This document shows positions 8,516 through 17,535 of a DNA stretch of 64,000 bases, piece after piece. The stretch comes from a virus, in IMG/VR virus record IMGVR_UViG_3300020178_000002, positions 248,001 to 312,000 of that record; one strand, given 5' to 3'. Within the stretch, counting starts at the first letter, position 1, and every line of letters starts with the position of its first letter. The position numbers were made by a program, and so were the translations under genes. The notes under the pieces are model-generated. The model saw nothing but the letters and a program-made list of their open reading frames with translations. It was not told the origin of the DNA and searched no databases.

Positions 8516-9181
8516 TCATAAAATCTCCATAGGAGAGAAGTTCTTATTCTGGAGCAGGTTAATATAAGAGCCTCCCTCCGTAAGAGTTGGGTCATATAAT
8601 ACATTACCATCCTTGTCTTCTAATATGAAAGGTGGGTCGCCAGCCAAGAGTAGGTAAGACAATGAATATATCTTGATAAAGACTTCATCTAGTACTCCAG
8701 AACTTTTAATGTGCAGGTGGTTTAAGTTATTAGGGTCTAGAGTTGATATTAGTCCAATCTTCATATCGTTTATGACATCATTAAGATCTGCAGCTACATC
8801 AAATTTGCTACCAGCACCTTCACCCTCTGCCCTACCGAAATACTCACCTGCTTTTAAAGCTGTAAGCCTATCTTCAAGCATATAAGACTTCCCAAAGATT
8901 TGGATTTGATCTTGAAGATAATAAGGTGGTGCATTTCCTAAGTTCTCATTTCCAAAGTCTGTTGTTTCTACTTTGAGAACTAAGAGGGTTTCTGCTTCTT
9001 TAACATTAGCAAGAACACCTGTTCCAAGTTGTGTTGTTATAACTTGAGACTCAAACACCTGTCTTGTAGGAACTGGGTTTCCAGCTTCCCCTTTAGAAGG
9101 GTCCGAAGACTTTTGACTGTGAGCGACTAGCATTTTAAATCTAGGTGATACGCTGATTCTTCTTCCATATCCAGAATACAT
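8516..9181 (-). CDS. Probable virion protein of unknown function (221 aa)
   Basis: Acidic, mixed alpha/beta protein without signal peptide or membrane segment. Its position among the minus-strand packaging genes suggests a structural role (neck, connector or tail component). No family recognised. Only 13 bp separate it from the next gene. Confidence 0.5.
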   Translation of the reverse strand: MYSGYGRRISVSPRFKMLVAHSQKSSDPSKGEAGNPVPTRQVFESQVITTQLGTGVLANVKEAETLLVLKVETTDFGNENLGNAPPYYLQDQIQIFGKSYMLEDRLTALKAGEYFGRAEGEGAGSKFDVAADLNDVINDMKIGLISTLDPNNLNHLHIKSSGVLDEVFIKIYSLSYLLLAGDPPFILEDKDGNVLYDPTLTEGGSYINLLQNKNFSPMEIL

Positions 9182-9190
9182 CTCTACTCC

Positions 9191-11542
9191 TTAAATCTCA
9201 AAGCCACCAAAAAGGATGCCACCGAGTTTTTCAGAGCTTGGCATATCTTCTTGTAATTCAATATTTTCTGATGCGGTTAGGTTGAACTCACCCTCATCAT
9301 AGTTATTAACAAACAGAGAAGCTGTCTTCTCACTGTCGCTTGCATTAGCTAACCTGATCATCTCTTTTTGGTAGGTTGCAGGGCTTTCTACTATCTCTGT
9401 CACAGATGCAATGATTTGTTTGTTGTACTTTTGACAAGAACCCCCTGTATTAAACACACAAGACCCACACTTAGCTGTTTTTAATAAAGTAGGTATCTGG
9501 TTTGCTCTATGAACCAAAGATCCTTTATCACAGCCCTCTGTTCCTTTTGACATATAAGCATCTGCATCTACATAGGCATGGCCAGAGAGTCCTTCGTGTG
9601 CTTCTCTAATAGAGGCAATCCTTGAGCTATATTCATTAAGTACATTCTGGTCAAATCTGGTTGCAAGAAGTATATCAAGCTCTTCACCTGCAGCACCTTC
9701 ACTGATCTTTTGCCTAACCCATGTAGCAACTTTCATTTCAGAAGCTGACATCTTGTTAGACTTCTTTTGGCCTAACACATGTGCTGTTTCCTCACCAACA
9801 TATTGAGTAGCGGTTGAGGGTCTTGAAGCAAGGTCAAAAGCTTTTCTAACAAAGTCATTAGGGTCTTTGATAGATTCAATCTTCTTATAGTTATCTTGAC
9901 TTAGCAAACCTGTTGAAAGAAGCTTTTCAACTTTAGAGTGTGCCTCTTTCCAAAGGTTAGCACTTGCTCTTTTCTCTCTGTCTGGCACAGAGTCCAAAGC
10001 TTTGCTTCTATCTTTAACCATTCGGTGTTCTGTTAAGTTGTACTCACCATAAGATGCAGTTTTACTTGGCTTCTTAATGTACTTAACTACTGAAGCAAGC
10101 TTTTCTTCTGGAGTATTCTTGCCCTTAACAACTTTCTCAACTTCTTCAAAAGAGACAAGCCCTGCTTTCACGAGCTTTGAAACTTTCAAGGCAGCTTGTA
10201 ACTCCCTATTTTGAAGTTCTCTGTCTTCTTTCTTTGGTATGAGGACATTGCTTTGAACCTGTCTCTTCTTCATGTTGTGGTAAGAAGCAGATTTACCTTG
10301 ACCCTCATATTCAGAAATTTTTGTAGGCTGACTTGCTACAATATAGAGTCTTTCGATTTTTTGAGATGCTGTTCTGTCAGAATCTACAATGGCTGAAACT
10401 TGTTCTTCGTCTAAGAAGTTCTGTGCAACAAGTTCATGTGCAATTCTTTCTAGCTTCTTCTCGATTTTTGTTTGTTCAACTTCTTCATAAGATGCGACAA
10501 ATATGTTTTCTTCTCTGGCATTCTTTAGTTCTTCTTGTGCTTGATCTAAAGAAATAAGGCTCGCTTGGTCTATTTGCTGAGGAAACCATGTTGCAGACTT
10601 TTCTTCTCTAGCTACACGACCCTCAATTAAGTCAATAAATGCACTCTGAAGCCTCTCTTTTGAATTTCCAGATGCTACCTTTACCCCATAAGATTCGAGC
10701 TTAGGAAGCAAGCTTTTAGCAGCTTTATTCCAAGGTACTTCTTTAACAACTTCCATGCCTAAGAATCTGTCAAAGGCACAGTCTTTGTTTTTAGGAATGA
10801 TGTACATAGAGGTAGCACAACGTTTATTGATGACTTCGTTCCATCTGCCATTGAACAAACCTGGGAAGTGTTCTTCTTTAATATAAACACGACCATGTAG
10901 CCCATATTCAGAAGCAAGCTTAGACTTAGTTCTTAAGACATCTTTGCCCTCTACTTCTGAGAGTAGGTTCTTCATAGAGTGACCATAAGCAAGCTTTCTG
11001 TGTAGCTTCTCTTGCTTTTGTCTATAGTCATCTCCAGGTAAAGAGCTTTGGTCTTTTCTGTAAGAGTTTTGGTAAGGGATGTTTTTTCTATTGCTATTAG
11101 GGATTATGTTTATCCCATCAGTAGAAGCAGAGCCCCAAGCGTCTTGTAGAGTCATCAGTTGGTTAGCTTCAGGGTTTCCTGACTTGCCCTCTTCCATATC
11201 TTTAAGAACTTCTTCGAGAGATCTAAGTCCATCTAAATCGGGTTCTGGTTGACTGGCTAACCAAGAGTGGTCAACTAAGTTGATATTTTGACCAGCTTCT
11301 CTTGTGATTTCTTCAATGTTCAAATCAGTATTTGTGTTTATACCTAAAGGAATATCAGAGAAAGAGGGGCTGTCATTGGGAATCATTCCTTCAGGTAGGC
11401 CAGAAAGTCCCTTTGCTTCTGGTAGCCTTGCACCATCTAAGACACCATCATTGTAGTCTGTGTCAAAGTGGAAGCCATCTAGCATATAGTTAGACCCATT
11501 GGTCATGGAGTATCCTCCATTTGGTAGCTTACTCTCACTCAT
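9191..11542 (-). CDS. Large probable virion-associated protein (783 aa)
   Basis: The N-terminus is acidic and low in complexity; the middle and C-terminal parts are helical and repeatedly contain short Ala-Ser segments after charged helices (KTASYG, KIERLYIVASQP, EKTASLF). A cysteine cluster near residue 690 (CGSCVFNTGGSC) could bind a metal. A conserved-looking patch around residue 225 (GRVYIKEEHFPGLFNGRW) is not assignable. It lies between terL and probable head genes, so portal-adjacent, scaffold or internal virion roles are possible. No portal or capsid fold can be recognised. Confidence 0.5.
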   Translation of the reverse strand: MSESKLPNGGYSMTNGSNYMLDGFHFDTDYNDGVLDGARLPEAKGLSGLPEGMIPNDSPSFSDIPLGINTNTDLNIEEITREAGQNINLVDHSWLASQPEPDLDGLRSLEEVLKDMEEGKSGNPEANQLMTLQDAWGSASTDGINIIPNSNRKNIPYQNSYRKDQSSLPGDDYRQKQEKLHRKLAYGHSMKNLLSEVEGKDVLRTKSKLASEYGLHGRVYIKEEHFPGLFNGRWNEVINKRCATSMYIIPKNKDCAFDRFLGMEVVKEVPWNKAAKSLLPKLESYGVKVASGNSKERLQSAFIDLIEGRVAREEKSATWFPQQIDQASLISLDQAQEELKNAREENIFVASYEEVEQTKIEKKLERIAHELVAQNFLDEEQVSAIVDSDRTASQKIERLYIVASQPTKISEYEGQGKSASYHNMKKRQVQSNVLIPKKEDRELQNRELQAALKVSKLVKAGLVSFEEVEKVVKGKNTPEEKLASVVKYIKKPSKTASYGEYNLTEHRMVKDRSKALDSVPDREKRASANLWKEAHSKVEKLLSTGLLSQDNYKKIESIKDPNDFVRKAFDLASRPSTATQYVGEETAHVLGQKKSNKMSASEMKVATWVRQKISEGAAGEELDILLATRFDQNVLNEYSSRIASIREAHEGLSGHAYVDADAYMSKGTEGCDKGSLVHRANQIPTLLKTAKCGSCVFNTGGSCQKYNKQIIASVTEIVESPATYQKEMIRLANASDSEKTASLFVNNYDEGEFNLTASENIELQEDMPSSEKLGGILFGGFEI

Positions 11543-12123
11543 CTTTTACTCCTATCACTTAAATAGTCTCTTGAAGGAACAGGTTTTCCATCTTCATCTA
11601 CAGGGGTGTCATTTTCTTCCTGCTCTTGCAAAGCCCAAGCTTCTGGGTCTTCTTTGATATCTTCAATATCTTCCATTACTTGCTCTAAGACTTTTGCTTG
11701 AGCAATTTGCCAATGGTCTGCTGTGACTTCATCATATAATGTGTCCGATAAAGCAGATAGGGCTTCTACAATATTCATATATTGTCTACGCATGGCTTTT
11801 ATTTCCATGATGTAGCCTCTACCCCCAAGATTCCCATCTGGAGATATGTCTCTAGACTTAATCTTTGCAAAAGTAGAATAAGCACTCATAGCGTGGCCTA
11901 AAGAAGAGAGTGTTGCTCTCAAAACTTTTGCCATATCTTTACTGCACTTTTTATTAAACTTATGCTCTGGGTCCATTAGCCTTCCACTTGGAGGGTGTTG
12001 TCCCCAAGCCCATGCATTAGAATCATCACCATGATCTTTAATAAAGCGAACTTCACCAGCAGTTTTTACTCTTTTGCTGGTTTGGTATCTTTGAGCTACT
12101 TTTTTAGGGTCGGCTGAACTCAT
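11539..12123 (-). CDS. Hypothetical protein (194 aa)
   Basis: Helical and charged, with an acidic C-terminus (EEDNTP-like composition). The start of the next gene overlaps its 3' end by four bases, so translation is coupled. Upstream on the same strand is an A+T-rich TTATTTATAAAT, similar to sequences before other minus-strand virion genes. No family recognised. Confidence 0.5.
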   Translation of the reverse strand: MSSADPKKVAQRYQTSKRVKTAGEVRFIKDHGDDSNAWAWGQHPPSGRLMDPEHKFNKKCSKDMAKVLRATLSSLGHAMSAYSTFAKIKSRDISPDGNLGGRGYIMEIKAMRRQYMNIVEALSALSDTLYDEVTADHWQIAQAKVLEQVMEDIEDIKEDPEAWALQEQEENDTPVDEDGKPVPSRDYLSDRSKR

Positions 12124-12175
12124 TATAAATCCCCTCTGCCTGTGTTTACTGCAAAGAGGATTTATAAATAACTTA

Positions 12176-13177
12176 TTAAGAATCTACACTTGTTTCAACA
12201 ATGTCAGTTAGTCTAGCTCTAAACTCTTCATGCCATGCTTTTTCACTAGGCATGTCAGCAGAAGAAGAAACGAAGTAAAGCTTACCTACGCTAGGATTGA
12301 TGGTTGTAAACCCACGACCATCTCTTTCTTCAATTAAGAAATAGAACTGATTGTCGCTGTTGTATCCTGCTGAGATGATATTACCCTCATAGTAGAGAAT
12401 TGAATAGTCTCCAATAGTTCCTTCCATTAAGTCAGAGAAGTTTCCATGTAGAGAAGTCTTCTTTTCTCTTTCCATTAACATTCTTGAAGTTAAATCTTTC
12501 CTTGCAGCAGGTGCTTTAGTTTTTCCACCTTTGTCATAGACAATAGCATATAGAGGTTTTGGTGCATTTGAACTCAAATAAGCTCCAATGTTTTTAAAAG
12601 CTCTGTATAGACCAACACCATCATGTGGGCTAAGGCTCTTCTCTCGAATAGTCTTTAAGAGTACTTCGATCTTTGCTTTTTCAATGTTAGCTTTAGCTTG
12701 ATCGTTCTTATCTTCGAACCTTTTAAGCTTTCTCTGGGCACTCTCTAGCTTTTTTGTAAGTCCACTGATTTTAACGGGATCTACTGCGATAAAGCTGAAC
12801 TTGTTTCCAGGCTTTCCATTTTGTAAAGAAATTGGAGCAACTTCAATAGTACAAGACTCTTTTAAATCTTCTGGTTTGTGGATCTTAGTGATCACACAAT
12901 AAATAGGGTTTTCTGGTGAGTGTGTGAGTGCACCACAGTTCTTCTTATTTAGAGGATGAGTGCATTTATCTCCATTTACTTTAACAACTTCACCTACCTC
13001 TAAAGGGCCTTTCCTAATGGAACGCTTTTCTCCCTTAGGTTTGATGTATACGCCTTCTCCTGAAAGATATGAGATAGTGGCATCTGGAGTCATTCCTTTT
13101 GGGAAAGCTGTTCTAGCCCAAGCTGCAAATGCTGCTGGGTCGTTTGTGAGCGAGCTTGCTGAAGATATTTTAGTCAT
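12176..13177 (-). CDS. Hypothetical protein (333 aa)
   Basis: Contains a charged coiled-coil stretch (about residues 140-180) flanked by beta-rich segments, and three cysteines in the N-terminal third (CTHPLNKKNC, YC) that could be metal ligands. It is first in the minus-strand packaging block, preceded by AAAGGAT and a TATATAATAC sequence. No homology recognised. Confidence 0.5.
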   Translation of the reverse strand: MTKISSASSLTNDPAAFAAWARTAFPKGMTPDATISYLSGEGVYIKPKGEKRSIRKGPLEVGEVVKVNGDKCTHPLNKKNCGALTHSPENPIYCVITKIHKPEDLKESCTIEVAPISLQNGKPGNKFSFIAVDPVKISGLTKKLESAQRKLKRFEDKNDQAKANIEKAKIEVLLKTIREKSLSPHDGVGLYRAFKNIGAYLSSNAPKPLYAIVYDKGGKTKAPAARKDLTSRMLMEREKKTSLHGNFSDLMEGTIGDYSILYYEGNIISAGYNSDNQFYFLIEERDGRGFTTINPSVGKLYFVSSSADMPSEKAWHEEFRARLTDIVETSVDS

Positions 13178-13336
13178 GGCTTAATCCTTTCATATTTTTT
13201 TTTATTTCCTATGTGTATTATATAAATATAAAGCCTACAAATAAAATAAAGAGAGCAATACTCCTTAGATTGTGAGCTCTAAATAAGAGAGCTTAGGTTG
13301 AAGCTCAACCCCCACAATTCTCTGAGGAGTATATTT

Positions 13337-14629
13337 ATGCAGGAAGCAGTACTTTTAGATACGAGTGTTTTAATTCATGACCCTCTTTCAATAAAAAGCT
13401 ATGGAGAAGGTGTTCAAGTTCTAATACCTATTTTTGTAGTCATGGAATTGGATGTTCTCAAGGACATGAGTAAAAGAGAGAAGGCTCATGTTGGTGCATT
13501 GGCTAGACAAGCTTCAAATCTGATTCTCGAAGCCATAAAAGACCAGTCTGTTATTATTGTCACACATCAAGATGCTGTTGACATCAAGTCTTTGGACAGA
13601 GCTTCTCAAATAAGATATGTGGACTTACTCATTTTACAGACCTCTATTTACCAGAACGAACACTACAACCTGACTTTGGTTTCTAAAGATGTGAACTTAA
13701 GGATTATCGCAGAGTCTTATGATATTAAGACCTCTGACTATGTTTCAGACTCAATTTCTTCAAACATCTATGATTCCTTAGGTCTAAGGGAGTTTATGCC
13801 AAATGCTGAATTTGCAACTTCTTTGATTAAGTCGTATTGGGAAGGTCCTGTTAATATTCCTTTTGATTCAGACTTCGAGGCATTTCAGAATGAGTATTTG
13901 TGGTTTACAGACTTCAATGGTAAGAAGCACACTTTTCAATATAAGGATTGGACTCTCTTTCCTGTAGATAAAGTTAGCACTTCTAAAGCTAAACCAAGAA
14001 ACCTTGAGCAAAGAGTTGCTTTAGATATGCTTCTTGATCCAGAGGTTCAACTTGTATCCCTTTTGGGTAAAGCAGGAACAGGCAAGACCTTTTTAGCTTT
14101 GGCAGCCGCTCTTGATCAAACAAGCCTATATAATAGAATCTTGTTATCTAAGCCTGTTGTTGATGTTGGCAAGGGTATCGGCTTCTTGCCTGGTTCTCTC
14201 TCAGAGAAGATGGAGCCTTGGATGCAAAGCTTCTTTGATAACTTAGACCAGATTAATCCTTTGTGGGACACTGCACCTATGGGAATGGAAGCTGGATCAA
14301 AAGAGATTTTCCTTGAAAAGAATCAAATTGAGATTCAACCGATACACTCAATAAGAGGTCGCTCTTTAAAGCAAGCTTACATGATTATAGATGAGGCTCA
14401 GAACTTAACAAAACATGAGATTAAGTCTATTATCACCAGAGCAGCAGAGGGTACTAAGGTTGTATTATTAGGCGACCCTTACCAAGTAGACCACCCTTAC
14501 TTAGACACGAACTCTAATGGCCTTGTTTATGTAATAGAGAAGATGAAAGGTCAGTCTATATTTGGTTGTGTTAGTCTACACAAGTCAGAAAGATCTACTT
14601 TATCAGACATTGCAGCAGATCTTTTGTAG
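13337..14629 (+). CDS. phoH: PIN-PhoH protein (PhoH2-type)
   Basis: A 430-aa fusion of a PIN nuclease domain (LLDTSVLIHDP at the N-terminus, MELDVLKDMSKRE and later acidic residues) and a PhoH ATPase domain (Walker A GKAGTGKTF; Walker B MIIDEAQNLT; then GDPYQVDHPYLD). PIN-PhoH proteins are described as RNA helicase/RNase combinations and are common in phages. I chose the ATG at 13337 because GAGGAGT lies at the right distance; an in-frame ATG at 13298 lacks a ribosome-binding site. Both domains look intact. An A+T-rich TATATAAATATAAAG lies about 110 nt upstream. Confidence 0.9.
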   Translation: MQEAVLLDTSVLIHDPLSIKSYGEGVQVLIPIFVVMELDVLKDMSKREKAHVGALARQASNLILEAIKDQSVIIVTHQDAVDIKSLDRASQIRYVDLLILQTSIYQNEHYNLTLVSKDVNLRIIAESYDIKTSDYVSDSISSNIYDSLGLREFMPNAEFATSLIKSYWEGPVNIPFDSDFEAFQNEYLWFTDFNGKKHTFQYKDWTLFPVDKVSTSKAKPRNLEQRVALDMLLDPEVQLVSLLGKAGTGKTFLALAAALDQTSLYNRILLSKPVVDVGKGIGFLPGSLSEKMEPWMQSFFDNLDQINPLWDTAPMGMEAGSKEIFLEKNQIEIQPIHSIRGRSLKQAYMIIDEAQNLTKHEIKSIITRAAEGTKVVLLGDPYQVDHPYLDTNSNGLVYVIEKMKGQSIFGCVSLHKSERSTLSDIAADLL

Positions 14630-14676
14630 TGTTTTTATACTTTTCTTTGGTGAATGGCTGAATCAAAAGGAGTATT

Positions 14677-15219
14677 ATGTCTCTTTCATCAAAGCAAGAA
14701 AAGATACTAAAGAACTTTATCGGGAAAGAATACGTTAACCTCTACAAAAACTTCTCCCTAAGACACCACAGGGTTTCTGTAAAGTTAAAGAAGGTTATTC
14801 AAGGTTATGCGTCTGTTTATTCAGGCACGGAAAAAGGGATTGCATACTACAATGACTTTATCAAGTTGCCTGTTGTAGGTCTTAGTCTTCATCTTTTTTT
14901 TAAAACAGAGATAGACTATTACAAGATTGATGAGCCTTTCTTTTTAGGGAGGGCAAAGCCCAAGATTCTGGAAGCCCTTTCTGAAATCTTTTCACAAACT
15001 TTAGAGAATAAAAGGGATGTAGATATAGCTCGTTTCTTTGGGTTCACTGAGGAAGATATAGTTATCCCGAATGGTTTTGAGTTACATGAACCCTTTGACG
15101 AGACAGAGTATAACTTTGAAGTTGTAGATTACAGAAAAGATGGGGATAACTTAGCCCTCGAAATAAATTTCTGGATTAAGACTTATCCTCTTCTTGGGAA
15201 ATCTGGAGTTGGAATCTAA
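14677..15219 (+). CDS. Hypothetical protein (180 aa)
   Basis: ATG preceded by AAAAGGAG. Mixed alpha/beta soluble protein, many aromatic residues, no recognised motif. It overlaps the 3' end of the convergent gene at 15176-15367 by 44 bp. Confidence 0.55.
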   Translation: MSLSSKQEKILKNFIGKEYVNLYKNFSLRHHRVSVKLKKVIQGYASVYSGTEKGIAYYNDFIKLPVVGLSLHLFFKTEIDYYKIDEPFFLGRAKPKILEALSEIFSQTLENKRDVDIARFFGFTEEDIVIPNGFELHEPFDETEYNFEVVDYRKDGDNLALEINFWIKTYPLLGKSGVGI

Positions 15220-15367
15220 GAGATTCATTTATCATTTGTATAGTAAAATCACCTCTAAAGGTATAGGTTTTACCTTTAACTACTATCTGAATCTCTTTAA
15301 AACCTTTAAGATCTTTTTTTTCGACTCCAATAAGTATCACAGGTTGAGTTGTGCTATATTCACTCAT
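15176..15367 (-). CDS. Small hypothetical protein (63 aa)
   Basis: Start overlaps the stop of the 15364-15882 gene (ATGA), which supports a real coupled gene. Beta-rich, no recognised motif. Confidence 0.45.
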   Translation of the reverse strand: MSEYSTTQPVILIGVEKKDLKGFKEIQIVVKGKTYTFRGDFTIQMINESLRFQLQISQEEDKS

Positions 15368-15882
15368 ACCTTTAATGGGTTGCCATCATCATCAAAGAGC
15401 CTTTCTACATCATAAGTCCCATCTTCAGAAACCTTAACACTCCAAAGGTCTTTAGTAGACTTGTGTACTAAAGCGTTCTCTCCAGATGCAATGTGGCTCA
15501 TAAGAGATGGACCACTTAATATGATGAAGTGTTCATCTAGGTTGGAAACTTTCATACTTGCCAGCTTCAAGAAGTCAGCAGGTACATTATCTATTTTGTT
15601 TCTGCCATCAAATCTAACAAAGATTTCATTTCCTAGATGAGTAGTAGGTCCATTAACAGTTTCAACAGTGACGACTGTTCCTTTAGTACCCGAAGATGGG
15701 AGTTGACCAGGTATTACAATGCCATTGTTAGTGAAAGCAACTACTCTAGAACCCTCTTTAAAAGTTGCAGCTTCTTTCTTATTTTTCCTACCTACAAGAT
15801 CTATCATATTTGTAGATAGGATAGCATCTATCCCAGAGGTCTTTGAGTTTGAAGTAAATGATATATCATTATTGTCCCACAT
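15364..15882 (-). CDS. Hypothetical protein (172 aa)
   Basis: The ATG at 15882 (MWDNNDISF) has an AGAGAG ribosome-binding site; the longer reading frame upstream has none. Beta-rich central part with Gly/Val patterns (EGSRVVAFTNNGIV; GTKGTVVTVE) reminiscent of an SH3-like barrel, but I cannot name a family. Confidence 0.55.
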   Translation of the reverse strand: MWDNNDISFTSNSKTSGIDAILSTNMIDLVGRKNKKEAATFKEGSRVVAFTNNGIVIPGQLPSSGTKGTVVTVETVNGPTTHLGNEIFVRFDGRNKIDNVPADFLKLASMKVSNLDEHFIILSGPSLMSHIASGENALVHKSTKDLWSVKVSEDGTYDVERLFDDDGNPLKV

Positions 15883-15932
15883 AGTTATCTCTCTTTCTCT
15901 TTGTTTAAGAGTAGTCAGAGATAAATAAATTA

Positions 15933-16265
15933 TCAAATAAGGAACAAAGCATTATTTGTAAAGAACTTAAGGCTCTCCCTCAGAGGTCTGTTGCTTTCTG
16001 TTATTCTGATTTCGTAGGAAAGCTCTGTACCATAGAGGTCATCTTGTAGTTCTTCTCCAGAGGTATAGCAAAGTTTGTTGTCTCTTATGAGGTCACATCC
16101 TCTAGCAAACCACTTGTCTTGGGTGTGTTTTCTGATAAACAAGAGAACATCAGCAAAGTCGTCTGTTTCCACAGATTCAACCTGAGACTCTTCTTTGGTT
16201 GATTCATAGTTCTCGTCAGGGTTACCTTTTATTATTTCAAATAGCTGGCAAGTATATTTTTTCAT
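15933..16265 (-). CDS. Hypothetical acidic protein (110 aa)
   Basis: ATG preceded by AAAAAGGAAG. Acidic, with two cysteines in the C-terminal half. No family recognised. Transcribed divergently from the nuclease gene at 16342. Confidence 0.5.
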   Translation of the reverse strand: MKKYTCQLFEIIKGNPDENYESTKEESQVESVETDDFADVLLFIRKHTQDKWFARGCDLIRDNKLCYTSGEELQDDLYGTELSYEIRITESNRPLRESLKFFTNNALFLI

Positions 16266-16341
16266 GGTCTTCCTTTTTTTAATGTGGGGTATGTTAGTTC
16301 ATATAACTTGGTAAAGTAATTTATAAAATGGAGTTTCGTGT

Positions 16342-17268
16342 ATGAGATATATTTATTGGTCGCATTTAAAGATGATGCGAGAGTGTCCTCAAAAGTACCT
16401 TTGGTACAAAGGTCACCCTGACCATGATTTAGGTGCAGGGGTTGGAAAGCCTAAGCCTATTCCAGATGAGAACAGAGCTTCAGAACACCATCAGCTCATG
16501 GGTTCAGTCTTATCTAAGGTAGTGGAGTTGATGTACAACAATCAAATGTACTTAAAGCCTAAGACACTCCTTTCAGACTTAGAAGATATTGCACTAAAAG
16601 AGTTTGAGGAGTTAGAGAAGAAGCAATACATTCTTTGGACATACTTAACAAGGGATGAAGCGATAAACACCTGTACTAATGGTGTTAAGAACTTTTTAGA
16701 GATTGTTAAAACTAACAAGCTTTTAGGTCCTTACTCAGAGTCAGAGCTAAGAATGACACCACAGATCAACAAGTCTTTTAAAGTTTGTGGGATTGCAGAC
16801 CTTGTATTCAAGGACAAAGAAGGGAATACCTATATCTTAGATGGTAAAAATGCTTCTACTCCTATGAAGTATGAAGATGAAGATCAGTTAAGGTGGTATG
16901 CACTTTGTTTTCGTTTAGAGTATGGCTTTGTTCCAGACAAACTTGGCTTTTTCTATTTCAGATACCCCAAGTCTAACCCACCTAAAGACCAAGATCCTGA
17001 AACATGGACAGGTTTAGTGGAAATTTCGCTTTCAGAAGAAGACATTGAAAGACTTGGTAGAGAAGCTATTGAAACGAATAGAGCCATTGATAGAGGAGTT
17101 TTTGAAGCTAATCCTATACCAAAGCATTGCAATATGTGTACGTTTCAGCATATGTGTGAGCCACGCATAGAGCAAAGAAAGCGAAACGCAGCAAAAAGAA
17201 AGCCTAAAGATGAGGAGAAATTCTATAATGGCAATAACACTTTTACTTTAGGGAAAGGTAAATTTTAA
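16342..17268 (+). CDS. PD-(D/E)XK nuclease with Fe-S cluster cysteines (RecB/Cas4-like)
   Basis: A 308-aa member of the PDDEXK superfamily. Visible are the N-terminal Cys in MRECPQKYLWY, the catalytic core GIADLVF followed by ILDGKNAS (Asp...Asp-x-Lys), a QLRWYALC helix, and a C-terminal CNMCTFQHMC. One N-terminal plus three C-terminal cysteines is the 4Fe-4S pattern of AddB/Cas4-type exonucleases. Such enzymes process DNA ends in recombination or replication. It overlaps the next gene by TAATG and heads a probable replication/repair operon. No cas genes or CRISPR repeats are nearby, so it is not a CRISPR Cas4. Confidence 0.8.
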   Translation: MRYIYWSHLKMMRECPQKYLWYKGHPDHDLGAGVGKPKPIPDENRASEHHQLMGSVLSKVVELMYNNQMYLKPKTLLSDLEDIALKEFEELEKKQYILWTYLTRDEAINTCTNGVKNFLEIVKTNKLLGPYSESELRMTPQINKSFKVCGIADLVFKDKEGNTYILDGKNASTPMKYEDEDQLRWYALCFRLEYGFVPDKLGFFYFRYPKSNPPKDQDPETWTGLVEISLSEEDIERLGREAIETNRAIDRGVFEANPIPKHCNMCTFQHMCEPRIEQRKRNAAKRKPKDEEKFYNGNNTFTLGKGKF

Positions 17269-17522
17269 TGGATGTAAAAGACTACCTTGAAAAGAAGAAT
17301 GATCTTGAGAGGAGAAAAGAAAGGCTTATTGGTAAGCTAGAAACCTCAAAAGAAAATCTTGCAAAAATTGATTCCAGGCTCAAGGAAAGAGGGATTGACC
17401 CCTCTACCTTAGATGACGAGATCGCTAGACTTAAATCAGAACATGAAAAACACATTAAGACTATTGGTGAGCTTTTGAAGAAAGCAGAAGAAGTCTTAAC
17501 TCGAATTGAAAATAGAATATAG
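17268..17522 (+). CDS. Small coiled-coil protein (84 aa)
   Basis: Almost entirely heptad-like charged helix (DYLEKKNDLERRKERL...). Start is coupled to the nuclease stop (TAATG). It could be a bridging subunit for the neighbouring nuclease or clamp; that is inference from position. Confidence 0.55.
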   Translation: MDVKDYLEKKNDLERRKERLIGKLETSKENLAKIDSRLKERGIDPSTLDDEIARLKSEHEKHIKTIGELLKKAEEVLTRIENRI

Positions 17523-17535
17523 AAAGGGAACAGAA